Source of the DNA: Streptomyces sp. yr375 | Lineage (GTDB): Bacteria > Actinomycetota > Actinomycetes > Streptomycetales > Streptomycetaceae | Reading direction: 5' to 3' | Assembly (NCBI RefSeq): GCF_900110755.1 | Contig: NZ_FOFF01000054.1 | Location: 1-55,980, forward strand | DNA length: 55,980 nt | Shown: positions 48,135 to 55,703 of the stretch, in pieces | Layout: each line of letters opens with the position of its first letter | Numbering within the stretch: the first letter of the stretch is position 1 | Notes under the pieces: model-generated | Told to the model about the DNA's origin: nothing | Seen by the model: the letters and a program-made list of their open reading frames with translations, nothing else | The model's database searches: none | Translations under genes and position numbers: made by a program

Positions 48135-50066
48135 ATGACCGCGCCGCACCCGTCGGCCGCCGCCGGCCAACTCCCGCCCCCCGACCACGACTTGTCCCCC
48201 CGGACCGGCTACACCCGGGCCCACTGGGAAGCCGCCGCCGACCGGCTGCTCGCCGCACTCCAGCCGTACGCCACCCCGGGTCTCGCCCAGTACCGGCTGC
48301 CCGGCCGCACCGGTCACTCCGGGGCCTGGTCGGACGGGCTGGAGGGATACGCCCGTTCGTTCCTGCTGGCCGCCTTCCGCATCGCGGGCTCCGCCGGAAC
48401 CGTCGGCCCCGCGCTGATCGAGCGCTACGCCGCCGGGCTCGCCGCCGGAGTCGACCCCCGCCATCCGGAGCACTGGCCGCCCCTCACGGACCGCTCCCAG
48501 CCCATGGTCGAGGCGGCCTCGCTCGCCCTCGCCCTGCACGAGACCCGCTCCTGGATCTGGGAACAACTCAGCGACCGAACACGGGAGTTGACGGTCGACT
48601 GGCTTGGCGGCTTCGTCGGCGCCACCGTCAACGACTCCAACTGGCGGCTGTTCCAGGTCGTCGTCGAGGAGTTCCTCGCCTCTGTCGGCGCTCCGCATGA
48701 GCGCGCCGAGATCGACGCGGGACTGGACCGCCTCGACGACTGGTACCGGGGCGGCGGCTGGTACACCGACGGCGACGGCCGGAAGTTCGACTACTACAAC
48801 GCCTGGGCCCTGCACCTCTACCCCGCCCTGTGGGCCCGCGTCGCCGGGCCCCGCGCGGACCCGGCCCGGGTCGCCGTCCACCGCGCCCGGCTGCGCGAAT
48901 TCCTGTGCGTCCACCAGTACTTCTTCGGATCCGACGGCGCCCCCGTCCACCAGGGCCGCTCCCTCACCTACCGCTACGCCACCGCGGCCCCGCTGTGGGC
49001 GGGCGTCCTCGCCGACGCCACCCCGCTGTCACCCGGCCGCACCCGCCGCCTCGCCTCGGGTGCCCTCAAACACTTCACCGACCGCCAAGTGCCGGACGAG
49101 CAAGGATTGTTGAGCCTCGGCTGGTACCGGACCCACCTTCCCGTCACCCAGCCGTACTCGGGACCGGCCTCCCCGTACTGGGCGAGCAAGGCCTTCCTCG
49201 GTCTGCTTCTGCCCGCCGACCACCCCGTGTGGACGGCATCGGAGGAGGCGAGCCCCGTCGACACCGCCGACCGGCACCTGACCCTGCCCGCGCCCGGCTG
49301 GCTGCTGCACTCCACGGCCGCCGACGGGATCGTCCGCCTGGTCAACCACGGCTCCGACCGGCTCCCGCCGCCGCCCGCCCCGTCCGACGACAGCCCGCAC
49401 TACACGGCCTTCGCCTACTCCTCCGCGACCGCCCCCGAGACCCCGCCCCCCGGCGAACCGCCCGGGACCGCACCCGACAACCGCATCGCCCTCCTGACCC
49501 CCACCGGCCCGTCCCGCCGCGGCCGTATCCACCCGCTGTACACGGACGGCCGACGCGCGGCGTCCTGGCACACGCCGCTCGGCCCGGACGGCGACGACGG
49601 CGCGCGCATCACCACGGTGAGCGTGGTGCACGGCCCCTGGGAGATCCGGGTGCACCGCGTCGAGTCCCCGGCCGGCACCCCCGTCCGCGAGGGCGGCTGG
49701 GCGGTGGCCGGCGACGACGCCCCGCCCACCGCGCGGACGGGCGGAGCCTGGGCGCAGGCCCGCCGCGCCGACGGCCTGACCTCGGCCCTCGTCGGCCTGC
49801 TCGGCTGGGACGACGCCACCGCCGAAGTCGCCCGGGCCCGCGGCCACAACGCCTACGGCGACCACTCCGCCGTCCCCCTCCTCACAACACCGCACCCGGG
49901 CGGAACCCTGCTCGTGGCAACGCTGGTGATCCTCACCGCCGACCCCCTCATCGCGGCGGACACCCGGACGGGAGCCCGCGCGGTCCCGGTCACGGACGGC
50001 CGCCTGGAGCTCCGCTTCCCGGACGGCACGACCGAGACCGTCACCCCGCCGCCCGGTCCGGCGTGA
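48135..50066 (+). CDS. DUF2264-domain protein, candidate glycan-active enzyme
   Basis: 643 residues; GGAGGT about 11 bases before the ATG. The N-terminal half matches DUF2264: LSPRTGYTRAHWEAAADRLLAALQPYATPGLAQYRLPG, GLEGYARSFLLAAFR, VNDSNWRLFQVVVEEFLASVG and GWYTDGDGRKFDYYNAWALHLYPALWA look like an (alpha/alpha) barrel. The C-terminal half is a beta-rich domain (RIALLTPTGPSRRGRIHPLYTDGRRAASWHTPLG). No signal peptide, so it should act in the cytoplasm on an imported oligosaccharide. From memory, DUF2264 relates to CAZy beta-glucuronidase-type enzymes; this is not certain. Position in the importer operon supports such a role. Confidence 0.82.
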   Translation: MTAPHPSAAAGQLPPPDHDLSPRTGYTRAHWEAAADRLLAALQPYATPGLAQYRLPGRTGHSGAWSDGLEGYARSFLLAAFRIAGSAGTVGPALIERYAAGLAAGVDPRHPEHWPPLTDRSQPMVEAASLALALHETRSWIWEQLSDRTRELTVDWLGGFVGATVNDSNWRLFQVVVEEFLASVGAPHERAEIDAGLDRLDDWYRGGGWYTDGDGRKFDYYNAWALHLYPALWARVAGPRADPARVAVHRARLREFLCVHQYFFGSDGAPVHQGRSLTYRYATAAPLWAGVLADATPLSPGRTRRLASGALKHFTDRQVPDEQGLLSLGWYRTHLPVTQPYSGPASPYWASKAFLGLLLPADHPVWTASEEASPVDTADRHLTLPAPGWLLHSTAADGIVRLVNHGSDRLPPPPAPSDDSPHYTAFAYSSATAPETPPPGEPPGTAPDNRIALLTPTGPSRRGRIHPLYTDGRRAASWHTPLGPDGDDGARITTVSVVHGPWEIRVHRVESPAGTPVREGGWAVAGDDAPPTARTGGAWAQARRADGLTSALVGLLGWDDATAEVARARGHNAYGDHSAVPLLTTPHPGGTLLVATLVILTADPLIAADTRTGARAVPVTDGRLELRFPDGTTETVTPPPGPA

Positions 50067-50117
50067 CCGGCGGCGGCGCTTGCGGTCGGCCCGGGGGAGC
50101 GGGCAGGGTCTGGTGCC

Positions 50118-50570
50118 GTGGCCACCTTGCTGATCGTCCATCACACCCCCTCGCCCAACTGCCAGGCGCTCTTCGAAGCGGTCGTCTCGGGCGCGACGGC
50201 ACCCGAGATCGAGGGCGTCCGCGTCGAGCGGCGGGCGGCCCTCGCCGCGACCGCCTCCGACGTCCTGGCCGCCGACGCCTGCCTGCTGGGCACCCCGGCC
50301 AACCTCGGTTACATGTCGGGCGCGCTCAAGCACTTCTTCGACCTGGTCTACTACCCCTGCCTCGACACCACCCGCGGCCGGCCCTTCGGCTACTACGTGC
50401 ACGGCGGCAACGACGTCACCGGCGCGGTACGCGGCATCGAGGCCATCACCACGGGCCTCGGCTGGCGACGCGCCGCCGAGCCGGTCACCGTCAAGGGGGA
50501 ACCGGGCAAGGCGGACCTGGCGGCCTGCTGGGAACTGGGCGCGACGCTCGCGGCCGGCCTGATGGACTGA
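50118..50570 (+). CDS. Flavodoxin-like NAD(P)H-dependent oxidoreductase
   Basis: 150 residues of the flavodoxin fold: MATLLIVHHTPSPNCQALFEAVVSGA supplies the FMN phosphate loop, and AADACLLGTPANLGYMSGALKHFFDLVYYPCLDTTRGRPFGYYVHGGND the typical GTPxxLGYMSGxLKxFFD signature of WrbA/NQO-like small flavoproteins. It is likely a cytoplasmic quinone or nitro-compound reductase. The GTG start has only a weak upstream GA-rich stretch. It lies 51 bases after the DUF2264 gene, so it could be the last gene of that operon. A pair of 12-bp direct repeats follows the stop. Confidence 0.88.
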   Translation: MATLLIVHHTPSPNCQALFEAVVSGATAPEIEGVRVERRAALAATASDVLAADACLLGTPANLGYMSGALKHFFDLVYYPCLDTTRGRPFGYYVHGGNDVTGAVRGIEAITTGLGWRRAAEPVTVKGEPGKADLAACWELGATLAAGLMD

Positions 50571-50575
50571 CCGGA

Positions 50576-50602
50576 CCTGATCTGACCTGCCCTGATCTGA
50601 CC
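50576..50602. repeat. 12-bp direct repeats after the flavodoxin-like gene
   Basis: CCTGATCTGACC occurs at 50576-50587 and 50591-50602, in the short gap between two convergent genes. No clear terminator stem is formed. Confidence 0.65.
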
Positions 50603-50610
50603 GGGTCGGT

Positions 50611-51078
50611 TCAGTTCCACAGCGGGTACGACACGACCCGCGCGAACTGCCGGGGCCGGTCCCCGGGGTAGGTCAGGGTGATCCGGCTGTAGTGCTGCAT
50701 CCGCGGGTTCTTCTTCCAGGGCCGCGGCCGGTCCAGCTTCACGACGACGGCGTACCGGTGGAAGGTGCCCACCGCGCAGTACGGGTCACAGTCGTTGACG
50801 GCGTTGCCCCCCGTGGCGTGCGCCGAGTCCGCGCCCCAACTGTCCCAGTGCAGCGAGACTAGACGGCTGTTGCCGTCGCCGCACGCCAGGACGAAGTCGC
50901 CGGGCCGCACCTGGGCGTGCCAGAAGCAGTCGACCAGGACGGGCGCCGTGGCCCGCCGCACCGCGGCCTCGCGCGCTGTGGGCGGCGCGGCGGCCGGCGC
51001 GGCCGAGGCCGAGCCGAGGGTCGCCGTGAGGCCCAGCGCCGCACAGAGCATCACCGCAGTTCGCGTCGTGTGTCGCAT
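50611..51078 (-). CDS. Secreted protein of unknown function
   Basis: 155 residues. A signal peptide (MRHTTRTAVMLCAALGLTATLGSASAAPA) with GGGAG five bases before the ATG is followed by a beta-rich domain with four cysteines: LVDCFWHAQVRPGDFVLACGDGNSRLVSLHWDSWGADSAHATGGNAVNDCDPYCAVGTFHRYAVVVKLDRPRPWKKNP. The cysteines probably form two disulfides outside the cell. The ACGDGNxxLxxLxWxxWG phrase is frequent in secreted Streptomyces proteins of unknown role. It is divergent from the second M4 protease gene. Confidence 0.85.
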   Translation of the reverse strand: MRHTTRTAVMLCAALGLTATLGSASAAPAAAPPTAREAAVRRATAPVLVDCFWHAQVRPGDFVLACGDGNSRLVSLHWDSWGADSAHATGGNAVNDCDPYCAVGTFHRYAVVVKLDRPRPWKKNPRMQHYSRITLTYPGDRPRQFARVVSYPLWN

Positions 51079-51540
51079 GTCCGCTCCCGCCCGCCCGAAC
51101 CGGGACCCGCCGATGCCGCGCCCCGCTGAGGTTCCCTCCGACGCTACGACGACGAGCCGAACGGGACCACTCGGACACACCATGCCCCCGGCAGCGGCGG
51201 CACACGCCTGCGTGAGAGGCGGCGCCCGCACGCATCAGAGATGGCTTACGCAAGCGGCCGAAAACGTGCGACCGGCCGTCCGAATCGGTCCGAATCCCCA
51301 GTTGGGCATGGTCATTTCAAGCCGATGTCTTGGCATTCCCATGACAAAGCTGTGCACGCGGTGCCAGTCTGCTGCCGAAGTTCACCGTTCCTTCACACCC
51401 GCATCATGCGGGGCACCCCTCACCCACCCCACCTCCTGCCACCCGCCTGCCGTGCAGCGCCCCGGACCGGCCCCGACCACGCCGGTCCGCCCCCACCTCG
51501 GCCGCCATCCCGGGCCGACCGTGCACACAAGGAGAACCCG
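51079..51540. promoter_or_regulatory. Regulatory region upstream of the second M4 protease, about 460 bp
   Basis: No gene is recognised; the open frame on the plus strand from 51241 is an in-frame upstream extension of the protease with no family resemblance. Visible elements are a 10-bp near-direct repeat GTCCGAATCG/GTCCGAATCC at about 51279-51298, inverted repeats TGCGTG-14-CACGCA (51209-51234) and CCCGCAT-C-ATGCGGG (51398-51412), and a CAAGCC..TGTC..ATTC block similar to that ahead of the first M4 gene. Confidence 0.45.
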
Positions 51541-53811
51541 TTGCCCCGTCGACACCGTCCCACCCTCCGGCGCAGACGCTCCACCGCCCTCGCGTTGACC
51601 ACCGTCGGGACCCTGCTGGCACTGGGTGCCCCCGCGGGCCTCGCCGGCGCGGCCCCCGCCGACCCGGCCCCGTCCAAGATCACCGCCACGCCTCGCGCCG
51701 GAGCGGCTACGGCGGCCCTGTCGCCCGCCGGCCGCGCCGCGCTGATCAAGAGCGCGCAGACCACGGCCGCCACCACGGCCCAGCGGCTCGCCCTCGGCGC
51801 GCAGGAGAAGCTCGTCGTGAAGGACGTCGTCAAGGACGCCGACGGCACCGTCCACACCCGCTACGAGCGCACCTACGCCGGGCTGCCCGTCCTCGGCGGC
51901 GACCTGGTCGTGCACGTCAAGAGCGGCCGCACCACCGTGACGAAGGCCAGCGCGGCGACCCTCACGGTGCCGTCGCTCACCCCGAAGCTCTCCGCGTCCG
52001 CCGCCACCGGCAAGGCCCTCACCGCCTCGAAGAACGCCGCGGTCAAGGGCTCCGAGACCGGCAGCGCGCCCCGGCTGGTCGTCTGGGCCGGCAGCGGAAA
52101 GCCCGTGCTGGCCTGGGAGACCGTCGTCGAGGGCGTCCAGCGGGACGGCACGCCCAGCAGGCTCCAGGTCGTCACCGACGCGACCACCGGCAAGCAGCTC
52201 CTCGCCGCCGAGCAGGTGGAGACCGGCACCGGCACCGGCCAGTACAGCGGCCCCGTCTCCCTCGGCACCACCCGGTCGGGATCGACGTACCAGCTCACCG
52301 ACGGCGACCGGGCCGGACACAAGACGTACGACCTGAACCAGGGCACCTCGGGCACCGGCACCCTCTTCACGGACGACAACGATGTCTGGGGTGACGGCAC
52401 CGCCGCCAACCGCCAGACCGCCGGTGTCGACGTGGCCTTCGGCGCCGCCGCCACGTGGGACTACTACAAGGACGTGTACGGCCGCAACGGCATCCGCAAC
52501 GACGGCGTCGCCGCCTACAGCCGCGCCCACTACGGCAGCAGCTACGTCAACGCCTTCTGGGACGACAGTTGCTTCTGCATGACCTACGGCGACGGCTCGG
52601 GCAACACCCACCCGCTGACCGCCCTCGACGTGGCCGCCCATGAGATGAGCCACGGCGTCACCGCCGCCACCGCCGACCTGAACTACTCGGGCGAGTCCGG
52701 CGGCCTCAACGAGGCGACCTCCGACATCTTCGCCGCCGCCGTCGAGTTCCACTCGAACCTCGCCAACGACCCCGGCGACTACCTCGTCGGCGAGAAGATC
52801 GACATCAACGGCGACGGCACCCCGCTGCGCTACATGGACAAGCCCTCCAAGGACGGCGACTCCCGCGACAACTGGAGCTCCACCCTCGGCAGCGTCGACG
52901 TCCACTACTCCTCGGGCCCGGCGAACCACTTCTTCTACCTGCTGTCCGAGGGCAGCGGCGCGAAGACCGTCAACGGCGTCGCCTACGACAGCCCGACCTA
53001 CGACGGCCAGGCCGTCACCGGCATCGGCATCGACAACGCCGCCGCCATCTGGTACCGGGCGCTGACGACGTACATGACGTCGACGACCGACTACGCGGGC
53101 GCCCGCACCGCCACCCTCCAGGCCGCCGGCGACCTGTTCGGCGCCTACAGCCCCACCTACCTCGCCGTCGCCAACGCGTGGGCCGGCATCAACGTCGGCA
53201 GCCGCATCGCCCTCGGCGTCAACGTCGCCCCGATCGCCGACCAGATCAGCGGCGTCGGCCAGGCCGTCAACCTCCAGGTGGACGCCTACACCACCAACTC
53301 CGGGGCCGGCCTGACCTACGAGGCGACCGGGCTGCCCGCCGGACTGAGCATGAGCCCGAGCGGCCTGATCACCGGCACGCCGACCACCATCGGCAGCGGC
53401 GACGTCACCGTCAAGGTCACCGACAGCACCGGCGCGTCCGTCACGGACACCTTCACCTGGCGGATCGCGTACATCTACGCCAGCACCACCCGCGTCGACA
53501 TACCGGACAACGGCGCGGCCGTGGAGTCCCCGGTCACCATCGCGGGCCGCGACGGCAACGCCTCCGCCACCACCTCGGTGTACGTCAACATCGTGCACAC
53601 CTACCGCGGTGACCTGACCGTCGACCTCGTCGGCCCCAACGGCACCGTCTACTCCCTGCTCAACCTGAGCGGCGGCTCCGCCGACAACGTCGACCAGACG
53701 TTCACGGTCAACGCCTCCGCCCAGCCCGTCAACGGCACCTGGAAACTGCGCGTCCAGGACCACGCGTCGATCGACGTGGGCTACATCCAGCGCTGGCAGC
53801 TCACTCCCTGA
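51541..53811 (+). CDS. Secreted M4-family metalloprotease with C-terminal P-domain
   Basis: 756 residues starting at a TTG codon, which is chosen because AGGAG lies seven bases ahead and the signal peptide (RRRRSTALALTTVGTLLALGAPAGLAGA) starts right after it. Propeptide, catalytic domain (AHEMSH, His367, Glu368, His371; GGLNEATSD; DVHYSSGPANH) and an Ig-like module (APIADQISGVGQAVNLQVDA) parallel those of the gene at 24414. The end differs: TTRVDIPDNGAAVESPVTIAGRDGNASATTSVYVNIVHTYRGDLTVDLVGPNG...GTWKLRVQDHASIDVGYIQRWQLTP is a proprotein-convertase P-domain. It should be an extracellular neutral protease. Terminator follows. Confidence 0.95.
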   Translation: MPRRHRPTLRRRRSTALALTTVGTLLALGAPAGLAGAAPADPAPSKITATPRAGAATAALSPAGRAALIKSAQTTAATTAQRLALGAQEKLVVKDVVKDADGTVHTRYERTYAGLPVLGGDLVVHVKSGRTTVTKASAATLTVPSLTPKLSASAATGKALTASKNAAVKGSETGSAPRLVVWAGSGKPVLAWETVVEGVQRDGTPSRLQVVTDATTGKQLLAAEQVETGTGTGQYSGPVSLGTTRSGSTYQLTDGDRAGHKTYDLNQGTSGTGTLFTDDNDVWGDGTAANRQTAGVDVAFGAAATWDYYKDVYGRNGIRNDGVAAYSRAHYGSSYVNAFWDDSCFCMTYGDGSGNTHPLTALDVAAHEMSHGVTAATADLNYSGESGGLNEATSDIFAAAVEFHSNLANDPGDYLVGEKIDINGDGTPLRYMDKPSKDGDSRDNWSSTLGSVDVHYSSGPANHFFYLLSEGSGAKTVNGVAYDSPTYDGQAVTGIGIDNAAAIWYRALTTYMTSTTDYAGARTATLQAAGDLFGAYSPTYLAVANAWAGINVGSRIALGVNVAPIADQISGVGQAVNLQVDAYTTNSGAGLTYEATGLPAGLSMSPSGLITGTPTTIGSGDVTVKVTDSTGASVTDTFTWRIAYIYASTTRVDIPDNGAAVESPVTIAGRDGNASATTSVYVNIVHTYRGDLTVDLVGPNGTVYSLLNLSGGSADNVDQTFTVNASAQPVNGTWKLRVQDHASIDVGYIQRWQLTP

Positions 53812-53824
53812 CCGGATCCCGCCC

Positions 53825-53866
53825 CACACCGCCGCCCGGGCCCTTCGAGACCCGGGCGGCGGTGTG
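53825..53866 (+). terminator. Terminator of the second M4 protease gene
   Basis: CACACCGCCGCCCGGG and its exact complement form a 16-bp stem with a 10-base loop, 13 bases after the stop at 53811. Confidence 0.85.
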
Positions 53867-53971
53867 TCACGCTCTGGACCTGGTCGAGAGCCCCGCAACC
53901 CGGCGGCCATCGCCCGCCTCCGCGCGTATCTGCGGACGGTGGACCGGGCCCGCTGAGGCCGGCGGCGGGTC

Positions 53972-54676
53972 TCACGTGCGCCGGGGCGCGGGGACGACTC
54001 CGCCCGCGAGTTGCGCCAACGGCGTGCCGCACGCCCACAGGCGAAGCCGGGGGCCGTCGATCAGATACGTGCGGCCCTCGCGCGAGGCCCACACCTCGTC
54101 GCGGTGCGTGAACGTGCCCCGGTGCACGACCAGCCGCAGCGGGGGACCGGTCCGGCCCCGCGCCCGCGTCCGGGCCCGGCAGGAACAGGCCGACTCCTCG
54201 TCCGGCAGCGGCTCGGCCACCGGCCGGAAGGCCACGTCCAGCAGCAGCCCCCGGCCGTCACGGGCGGCGAGATGAAGGGTGTCGTGGCGCGGGGGCGGCA
54301 GCACCCGCCAGCCGTCCCGCCGGAGCATCCGGGCCACGGCGACCATCAGCGCGGGCATGTCCAACTCGGCCAGTTCCTCGGCGGTGTAGTACCCACCGCG
54401 CCGCCGGGCCGGCCGCCGCGACCGCCGCCGTACGACGACGGCGACCACCGCGAGCGGCACCAGGAGCAGCGCGCAGGCCGGACCGCCGAACGCGCGCGTG
54501 ACCAGCACGAGTCCCGCGACCGCGGCGCACGCGGCGGCGAGCAGCGCCATGAGGACCGGCAGCACCTCGCGCAACCGCGGCCCGTAGCGCCCCGCCGCCC
54601 GCAACTCCCGCACGGTCCGCCGACGCCGGGCACGCACCGACTCACCGGCCGGCCCCCGCTCCCGCCCACGTGCCAT
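53972..54676 (-). CDS. Membrane protein with degenerate Mrr-like restriction-fold domain
   Basis: 234 residues. A basic N terminus is followed by two membrane segments (VLPVLMALLAAACAAVAGLVLVTRAF and GPACALLLVPLAVVAVVV) and a cytoplasmic part beginning YYTAEELAELDMPALMVAVARMLRRDGWRVLPPPRHDTLHLAARDGRGLLLDVAFRPVAEPL. The helix-strand-strand layout with RxDGWRV resembles the start of Mrr/type IV restriction endonuclease-like domains, but the catalytic D-QxK pattern is not clear, so activity is doubtful. GGGGGG about 9 bases upstream of the ATG at 54676 could be the ribosome binding site. No methylase or partner gene is adjacent. Function unknown. Confidence 0.7.
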   Translation of the reverse strand: MARGRERGPAGESVRARRRRTVRELRAAGRYGPRLREVLPVLMALLAAACAAVAGLVLVTRAFGGPACALLLVPLAVVAVVVRRRSRRPARRRGGYYTAEELAELDMPALMVAVARMLRRDGWRVLPPPRHDTLHLAARDGRGLLLDVAFRPVAEPLPDEESACSCRARTRARGRTGPPLRLVVHRGTFTHRDEVWASREGRTYLIDGPRLRLWACGTPLAQLAGGVVPAPRRT

Positions 54677-54850
54677 CAGGGTCGGCCCCCCAGCCCTCGC
54701 ACAACGACGTGTAAGGGGTGGATACCCGCCGGGTTGGGACCTGCCCCCGGACACCGCGTTTCCGCCACGGTCTTGGCCGAAGAACGCCCACGGAGGCGGC
54801 AGTGCGTCGGCGCCGGGCCGTTGTCAGTGGTGGGTGACAAGCTGCTGGTC

Positions 54851-55123
54851 ATGGACGAGGTTGAGTTCTTGCGGGGCCGGGTCTACGGCGCCGACCACGA
54901 AGACGCCGGCCCCCGCCCCGACCGCGTGTACGCACACCTGGTGGGCGGCCCGCTGGACGGGCTGCTGCTCGACGTCACGGACCGGTCCGACCACGAGCTG
55001 CGCGAGGTCGCGCTGACCACGGAGATCGGCCGCTACGGCCCCGGCGGCCGGGCCCTGTACGGGCGGCGCGGCCCCGATGCCAGCAGGCTCGACTGGCGGG
55101 GGGACACCCCGGGCACGCCCTGA
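54851..55123 (+). CDS. Small hypothetical protein
   Basis: 90 residues: MDEVEFLRGRVYGADHEDAGPRPDRVYAHLVGGPLDGLLLDVTDRSDHELREVALTTEIGRYGPGGRALYGRRGPDASRLDWRGDTPGTP. The LVGGPLDGLLLDV phrase is common in small Streptomyces proteins. No ribosome binding site is obvious, and an upstream GTG near 54827 is an alternative start. Third-position GC bias is consistent with coding. It is divergent from the membrane protein gene. Confidence 0.55.
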   Translation: MDEVEFLRGRVYGADHEDAGPRPDRVYAHLVGGPLDGLLLDVTDRSDHELREVALTTEIGRYGPGGRALYGRRGPDASRLDWRGDTPGTP

Positions 55124-55178
55124 CCTCGGCGGGGTCGTAGGCGGAACGGTGTCTTCCGTCGCGGACGGGTGATCAAAT

Positions 55179-55544
55179 GTGCGAATGTTCACAGGATCGT
55201 CACCCGTCACCCGGCCGGCGACCACCGCGCCGGCGGTCCGTCACGGCTGGCACAAAATGCTCATCGGGCTCTTCCTGCTGGGCCGCGCGACCCGCATCCC
55301 GGCCGCGATGGACGGCATGGTGGGGGCGACCCCGTCGGGCTGGTGGAACGCGCTGTGGGAGGTGCTCGCCCTGGTGCTGGCCGCGTTCGCGGTGAGCGAG
55401 TGGGAGATCCTCAGTGCGACGTCCTGGCGCATGCCCGTGTCGCAGTGGATCTGCATGGTCGTCTTCCACATCGGACTCACCGGGTTCCTGATCTCCCTCG
55501 TGTTCCAACTCCTCCAGCCACTCGAACTGCTCCAACTGCTCTAG
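55179..55544 (+). CDS. Small membrane protein, hypothetical
   Basis: About 121 residues; start uncertain (GTG 55179 or ATG 55185). Two hydrophobic helices (ALWEVLALVLAAFAVSEWEIL and WICMVVFHIGLTGFLISLVFQLL) and a leucine-rich end PLELLQLL suggest a small integral membrane protein. No ribosome binding site is clear. It lies between the 54851 gene and the chitosanase; no function can be given. Confidence 0.45.
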   Translation: MRMFTGSSPVTRPATTAPAVRHGWHKMLIGLFLLGRATRIPAAMDGMVGATPSGWWNALWEVLALVLAAFAVSEWEILSATSWRMPVSQWICMVVFHIGLTGFLISLVFQLLQPLELLQLL

Positions 55545-55634
55545 TCCCGGCCCGCCGTGACGGCGGGTCAGTTGGTTCGATCGCACGAACATCACACGAA
55601 CATGGCTTCGATGGGTTACTTCTGTCACCTGACA

Positions 55635-55657
55635 CTGATAGGAAACATTCCTGTCAG
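55635..55657 (+). promoter_or_regulatory. Inverted-repeat operator upstream of the chitosanase gene
   Basis: CTGATAGGAA-ACA-TTCCTGTCAG is a 10-bp inverted repeat with one mismatch, ending 46 bases before the chitosanase start. Shape and position recall the CsnR (ROK-family) boxes reported ahead of streptomycete chitosanase genes. Confidence 0.6.
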
Positions 55658-55703
55658 TTGCAGTGTGGAGTCACCCCACCCCCACTCCTCATCAGGAGCC
55701 ACT

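Noticed and set aside
51241..51540. N-terminal extension of the second M4 protease by 100 codons
   Set aside because: The TTG at 51541 has an AGGAG and is followed at once by a signal peptide; an upstream extension would bury that signal.
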